Origin: Euonymus europaeus
Taxonomy: Eukaryota > Streptophyta > Magnoliopsida > Celastrales > Celastraceae
Length of the DNA stretch: 64,000 nucleotides
Reading direction: 5' to 3'
Assembly (NCBI GenBank): GCA_963580455.1
Contig: OY756962.1
Span: 27,541,001-27,605,000 of the forward strand
Position numbers and translations under genes: made by a program
The notes under the pieces: generated by a model
The model's input: the letters and a program-made list of their open reading frames with translations, nothing else
What the model was told of the DNA's origin: nothing
The model's database searches: none
Part shown: piece after piece, positions 59,496 through 64,000 of the stretch
Position numbering within the stretch: the first letter of the stretch is position 1
Layout: each line of letters begins with the position of its first letter

Positions 59496-62436
59496 CGGTG
59501 ATTTTTAGCTTGATTTCACACTACTTTTCGTGCTCTACAATCCTGGTGTTTCGGATTTTGATTTGAGAACTCGTTGCTAGTAGGTCTCGTTTCCCCTAGT
59601 TAGCCGCGAAATGTGGTTTCTTTACGTAAACGGTTTTATGAATATCCGTTGACTCCGAGTTCTGAATTCGGTGATTTTTAGCTTGATTTCACACTACTTT
59701 TCGAGCTCTACAATCCTGGGTTTTCGGATTTCAATTTCAGAACTCGTGGCTAGTAGCTCTCGTTTCACCTAGTTAGCCGCGAAATGTGGTTTCTTTACGT
59801 AAACGGTTTTATGAATATCCGTTGACTCCGAGTTCTGAATTCGGTGATTTTTAGCTTGATTTCACACTACTTTTCAAGCTCTACAATCTTGGGTTTTCGG
59901 ATTTCGATTTCAAAACTCGTGGCTATTAGGTCTCGTTTCACCTAGTTAGCCGCGAAATGTGGTTTCTTTATGTAAACGGTTTTATGAATATCCGTTGATT
60001 CCGAGTTCTGAATTCGGTGATTTTTAACTTGATTTCACACTACTTTTCGAGCTCTACAATCCTAGCATTTCGGATTTTGATTTCAGAACTCGTGGCTTGT
60101 AGGTCTCGTTTCACCTAGTTAGCCGCGAAATGTGGTTTCTTTACGTAAACGGTTTTATGAATATCCATTGATTCCGAGTTCTGAATTCGGTGATTTTTAG
60201 CTTGATTTCACACTACTTTTCGAGCTCTACAATCCTGGGTTTTCGGATTTCCATTTCAGAACTCGTGGCTAGTAGGTCTCGTTTCACCTAGTTAGCCGCG
60301 AAATGTGGTTTCTTTACGTAAACGGTTTTATGAATATCCGTTGACTCCGAGTTCTGAATTCGGTGATTTTTAGCTTGATTTCACACTACTTTTCGAGCTC
60401 TACAATCCTGGGTTTTCGGATTTCAATTTCAGAAGTCGTGGCTAGTAGCTCTCGTTTCACCTAGTTAGCCGCGAAATGTGGTTTCTTTATGTAAACGGTT
60501 TTATGAATATCCGTTGACTCCGAGTTCTGAATTCGGTGATTTTTTACTTGATTTCACACTAATTTTCGAGCTCTACAATCCTGGGTTTTCGGATTTCGAT
60601 TTCAGAACTCGTGGCTAGTAGGTCTCGTTTCACCTAGTTAGCTGCGAAATGTGGTTTCTTTACGTAAACGGTTTTACGAATATCCGTTGACTCCGAGTTC
60701 TGAATTCGGTGATTTTTAGCTTGATTTCACACTACTTTTCGAGCTCTACAATCCTGGGTTTTCGAATTTCGATTTCAGAACTCGTGGCTAGTAGGTCTCG
60801 TTTCACCTAGTTAGCCACGAAATGTGGTTTCTTTACGTAAACGGTTTTATGAATATCCGTTGACTCCGAGTTCTGAACTCGGTGATTTTTAGCTTGATTT
60901 CACACTACTTTTCGAGCTCTACAATCCTGGGTTTTCGGATTTCGATTTCAGAACTCGTGGCTAGTTGGTCTCGTTTCACCTAGTTAGCTGCGAAATGTGG
61001 TTTCTTTACGTAAACGGTTTTACGAATATCCGTTGACTCCGAGTTCTGAATTCGGTGATTTTTAGCTTGATTTCACACTACTTTTCGAGCTCTACAATCC
61101 TGGGTTTTCGAATTTCGATTTCAGAACACGTGGCTAGTAGGTCTCGTTTCACCTAGTTAGCCACGAAATGTGGTTTCTTTACGTAAACGGTTTTATGAAT
61201 ATCCGTTGACTCCGAGTTCTGAATTCGGTGATTTTTAGCTTGATTTCACACTACTTTTCGAGCTCTACAATTTTGGGTTTTCGGATTTTGATTTCAGAAC
61301 TCGTGGCTTGTAGGTCTCGTTTCACCTAGTTAACCGCAAAATGTGGTTTCTTTACGTAAACGATTTTATGAATACCCGTTGACTCCGAGTTCTGAATTCG
61401 GTGATTTTTAGCTTGATTTCACACTACTTTTCGAGCTCTACAATCCTGGGTTTTCGGATTTCAATTTCAGAACTCGTGGCTAGTAGGTCTCGTTTCACCT
61501 AGTTAGCCGCGAAATGTGGTTTCTTTACGTAAACGGTTTTATGAATATCCGTTGACTCCGAGTTCTGAATTCGGTGATTTTTAGCTTGATTTCACACTAC
61601 TTTTCGTGCTCTACAATCCTGGTGTTTCGGATTTTGATTTGAGAACTCGTTGCTAGTAGGTCTCGTTTCCCCTAGTTAGCCGCGAAATGTGGTTTCTTTA
61701 CGTAAACGGTTTTATGAATATCCGTTGACTCCGAGTTCTGAATTCGGTGATTTTTAGCTTGATTTCACACTACTTTTCGAGCTCTACAATCCTGGGTTTT
61801 CGGATTTCAATTTCAGAACTCGTGGCTAGTAGCTCTCGTTTCACCTAGTTAGCCGCGAAATGTGGTTTCTTTACGTAAACGGTTTTATGAATATCCGTTG
61901 ACTCCGAGTTCTGAATTCGGTGATTTTTTACTTGATTTCACACTAATTTTCGAGCTCTACAATCCTGGGTTTTCGGATTTCGATTTCAGAACTCGTGGCT
62001 AGTAGGTCTCGTTTCACCTAGTTAGCTGCGAAATGTGGTTTCTTTACGTAAACGGTTTTACGAATATCCGTTGACTCCGAGTTCTGAATTCGGTGATTTT
62101 TAGCTTGATTTCACACTACTTTTCGAGCTCTACAATCCTGGGTTTTCAAATTTCGATTTCAGAACTCGTGGCTAGTAGGTCTCGTTTCACCTAGTTAGCC
62201 ACGAAATGTGGTTTCTTTACGTAAACGGTTTTATGAATATCCGTTGACTCCGAGTTCTGAATTCGGTGATTTTTAGCTTGATTTCACACTACTTTTCGAG
62301 CTCTACAATCTTGGGTTTTCGGATTTCGATTTCAGAACTCGTGGCTTGTAGGTCTCGTTTCACCTAGTTAGCCGCGAAATGTGGTTTCTTTACGTAAACG
62401 GTTTTATGAATATCCGTTGACTTCGAGTTCTGAATT
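59496..62436. repeat. HOR-II derivatives, 17 monomers
   Basis: The order is H7-H1-H4-H5-H6-H1-H2-H3-H2'-H3'-D/E-H6-H7-H1-H2-H3 and a last monomer with H4 front and GGCTTGTAGG back. H4 at 59,842 has CAAGCTCTAC, CAAAACTCG and GGCTATTAGG; H5 at 60,015 has CCTAGCATTTCGG. This H4-H5-H6 set resembles 48,597-49,115 and 53,095-53,613. The 60,361 H1 ends TTTATGTAAACGG. H7 at 59,496 to H7 at 61,572 is 12 monomers (2,076 bp). GAACTCGGTG at 60,876 is an isolated loss of the GAATTC palindrome. Confidence 0.82.
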
Positions 62437-63993
62437 CGGTGATTTTTAGCTTGATTTCACACTAATTTTCGAGCTAACCAATCCTAGCGTTTCGGATTTC
62501 GATTTCAGAACTCGTGGATAGTAGGTCTCGTTTCACCTAGTTAGCCGCGAAATGTGGTTTCTTTACGTAAACGGTTTTATGAATATCCGTTGACTCCGAG
62601 TTCTGAATTCGGTGATTTTTAGCTTGATTTCACACTACTTTTCGAGCTCTACAATCCTAGGTTTTCGGATTTCGATTTCAGAACTCGTGGCTAGTAGGTC
62701 TCGTTTCACCTAGTTAGCCGCGAAATGTGGTTTCTTTACGTAAACGGTTTTATGAATATCCGTTGACTCCGAGTTCTGAATTCGGTGATTTTTAGCTTGA
62801 TTTCACACTACATTTCGAGCTCTGCAATCCTAGAGTTTCGGATTTTGATTTCAGAACTCGTGGCTTGTAGGTCTCATTTCACCTAGTTAGCCGCGAAATG
62901 TGGTTTCTTTACGTAAACGGTTTTATGAATATCCGTTGACTCCGAGTTCTGAATTCGGTGATTTTTAGCTTGATTTCACACTACTTTTCGAGCTCTACAA
63001 TCCTAGCTTTTCGGATTTTGATTTCAGAACTCGTGTCTTGTATGTCTCGTTCCACCTAGTTAGCCGCGAAATGTGGTTTCTTTACGTAAACGGTTTTATG
63101 AATATCCGTTCACTCCGAGTTCTGAATTCGGTGATTTTTAGCTTGATTTCACACTACTTTTCGAGCTCTACAATCCTGGGTTTTCGGATTTCGATTTCAG
63201 AACTCGTGGCTAGTAGGTCTCGTTTCACCTAGTTAGCCGCGAAATGTGGTTTCTTTACGTAAACGGTTTTATGAATATCCGTTGACTCCGAGTTCTGAAT
63301 TCGGTGATTTTTAGCTTGATTTCACACTACTTTTCGAGCTCTACAATCCTAGGTTTTCGGATTTCGATTTCAGAACTCGTGGCTAGTAGGTCTCGTTTCA
63401 CCTAGTTAGCCGCGAAATGTGGTTTCTTTACGTAAACGGTTTTATAAATATCCGTTGACTCCGAGTTCTAAATTCGGTGATTTTTAGCTTGATTTCACAG
63501 TACTTTTCGAGCTCTACAATCCTGGGTTTTCGGATTTTAATTTCAGAATTTGTGGCTAGTAGGTCTCGCTTCACCTAGTTAGCCGCGAAATGTGGTTTCT
63601 TTACGTAAACGGTTTTATGAATATCCGTTGACTCCGAGTTCTTAATTCGGTGATTTTTAGCTTGAATTCACACTACTTTTCGAGCTCTACAATCCTGGAA
63701 TTTCGGATTTTGATTTCAGAACTCATGGCTTGTTGGTCTCGTTCCACCTAGTTAGCCGCGAAATGTGGTTTCTTTACGTAAACGGTTTTATGAATATCCG
63801 TTGACTCCGAGTTCTGAATTCGGTGATTTTTAGCTTGATTTCACACTACTTTTCGAGCTCTACAATCCTAGCGTTTCGGATTTTGATTTCAGAACTCGTG
63901 GCTTGTAGGTCTCGTTTCACCTAGTTAGCCGCAAAATGTGGTTTCTTTACGTAAACGGTTTTATGAATATCCGTTGACTCCGAGTTCTGAATT
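62437..63993. repeat. Diverged terminal monomers, partly a copy of 53,787-54,478
   Basis: Nine monomers start at 62,437 (GCTAACC type), 62,610 (CCTAGGTTTTCGG), 62,783 (ACATTTCGAGCTCTGC), 62,956 (GTGTCTTGTATG), 63,129 (G-like), 63,302, 63,475, 63,648 and 63,821. Those at 62,956 and 63,302-63,820 match 53,787-54,478. CCGTTCACTCC in the 62,956 monomer removes the usual TGA stop and allows a 64-codon open frame that I do not regard as a gene. The last complete monomer is ordinary and the array continues past the window edge. Confidence 0.83.
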
Positions 63994-64000
63994 CGGTGAT
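63994..64000. repeat. First seven bases of the next monomer
   Basis: CGGTGAT at the window edge is the start of monomer 371. Base 1 of the window is also a monomer start, so both edges cut the array in phase by chance or by window choice. The array extends in both directions. Confidence 0.9.

Larger units (their letters stand above)
1..64000. repeat. 173-bp tandem satellite array, 370 monomers, probably centromeric
   Basis: The sequence is head-to-tail copies of one 173-bp unit from end to end. The phase mark CGGTGATTTTTAGC recurs at 1, 174, 347, 520, 692 and so on to 63,994. Spacing is 173 bp except where small indels occur; the largest is 3 bp. No monomer is inverted and no unrelated sequence interrupts the array. 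Every monomer keeps recognisable core words: TTCGAGCTCTACAATC, GTTTCTTTACGTAAACGG and CCGAGTTCTGAATTCGG, with a few point variants. Array size, unit length close to a nucleosome repeat and HOR structure fit centromeric or pericentromeric satellite. That function is inferred, not shown. I do not recognise the family or the species. Confidence 0.97.

Noticed and set aside
63038..63232. 64-codon open frame on the + strand
   Set aside because: It is opened by CCGTTCACTCC (TGA to TCA) in one monomer. It is independent of the other three frames and has the same repeat-derived translation.
1..64000. CRISPR array
   Set aside because: Repeats are 173 bp and directly abut, with no unique spacers, and the subtype changes are substitutions within the repeat.
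1..64000. CENP-B box
   Set aside because: The closest I found is TTTCGCGGCTAACTAGG on the reverse strand. It keeps TTCG but lacks the required A and the CGGG block of the mammalian consensus.
1..64000. rDNA spacer, telomere repeat, tRNA or other RNA gene
   Set aside because: No rRNA-like, telomeric hexamer/heptamer or tRNA A/B-box arrangement was seen, and there is no room for one between monomers.
1..64000. Transposon or retroviral insertion
   Set aside because: Monomer phase is kept from first to last base with a net shift of only -17 bp. An inserted element and its target-site duplication would break that count.
1..64000. Known plant or animal satellite name
   Set aside because: Monomer length resembles several centromeric families, but the sequence does not match any I can recall, and I could not search. 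No name is given.

Overview
The whole 64-kb window is one uninterrupted tandem satellite array. I find no protein-coding gene, RNA gene, transposon, CRISPR array or unique sequence in it. The basic unit is a 173-bp monomer, taken here to start at CGGTGATTTTTAGC. By following monomer starts from base 1 to base 63,993 I count 370 consecutive complete monomers, plus 7 bases of the next. All are in the same orientation. The indels I found by eye sum to -17 bp, which matches the difference between 370 x 173 = 64,010 and 63,993. A near-nucleosomal unit, head-to-tail order, layered higher-order repeats (HORs) and the lack of other sequence point to a eukaryotic nuclear chromosome, most likely the core or flank of a centromere. 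Plants and animals both have 150-180-bp centromeric satellites. I do not recognise this monomer and cannot name the species. The monomer is about 42% G+C and rich in CpG (12 per monomer).

Layout. (1) 1-8,991: an older-looking family built on a three-monomer rhythm (a-b-c, a-b-c, d), with a clean 1,210-bp seven-monomer HOR duplicated at the left end and HOR lengths that drift from 6 to 9 monomers. (2) 8,992-16,602: a mosaic of diverged monomers holding a 7-monomer HOR (2 x 1,212 bp at 10,721-13,144), a 4-monomer duplication (2 x 692 bp at 15,047-16,430) and a 692-bp block present at both ends of the mosaic. (3) 16,603-31,128: HOR-I, a regular 7-monomer unit (A-G, 1,211 bp) in 12 consecutive near-identical copies, the most homogenised part of the window. 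(4) 31,129-37,007: HOR-I breaks down and interleaves with HOR-II, a different 7-monomer unit (H1-H7, 1,211 bp). (5) 37,008-62,436: HOR-II derivatives reshuffled into nested duplications of 4, 6, 9, 16 and 26 monomers. (6) 62,437-63,993: diverged monomers that partly duplicate 53,787-54,478, 54 monomers away.

The biology to read here is array evolution: unequal exchange in register, fused (hybrid) monomers marking the exchange points, local amplification of one HOR, and two HOR families that share ancestral monomers. Four short open frames exist only where a monomer has lost its built-in TGA stop; they are not genes. The window could not be compared with databases, so identity of the satellite, kinetochore occupancy and assembly correctness remain untested.
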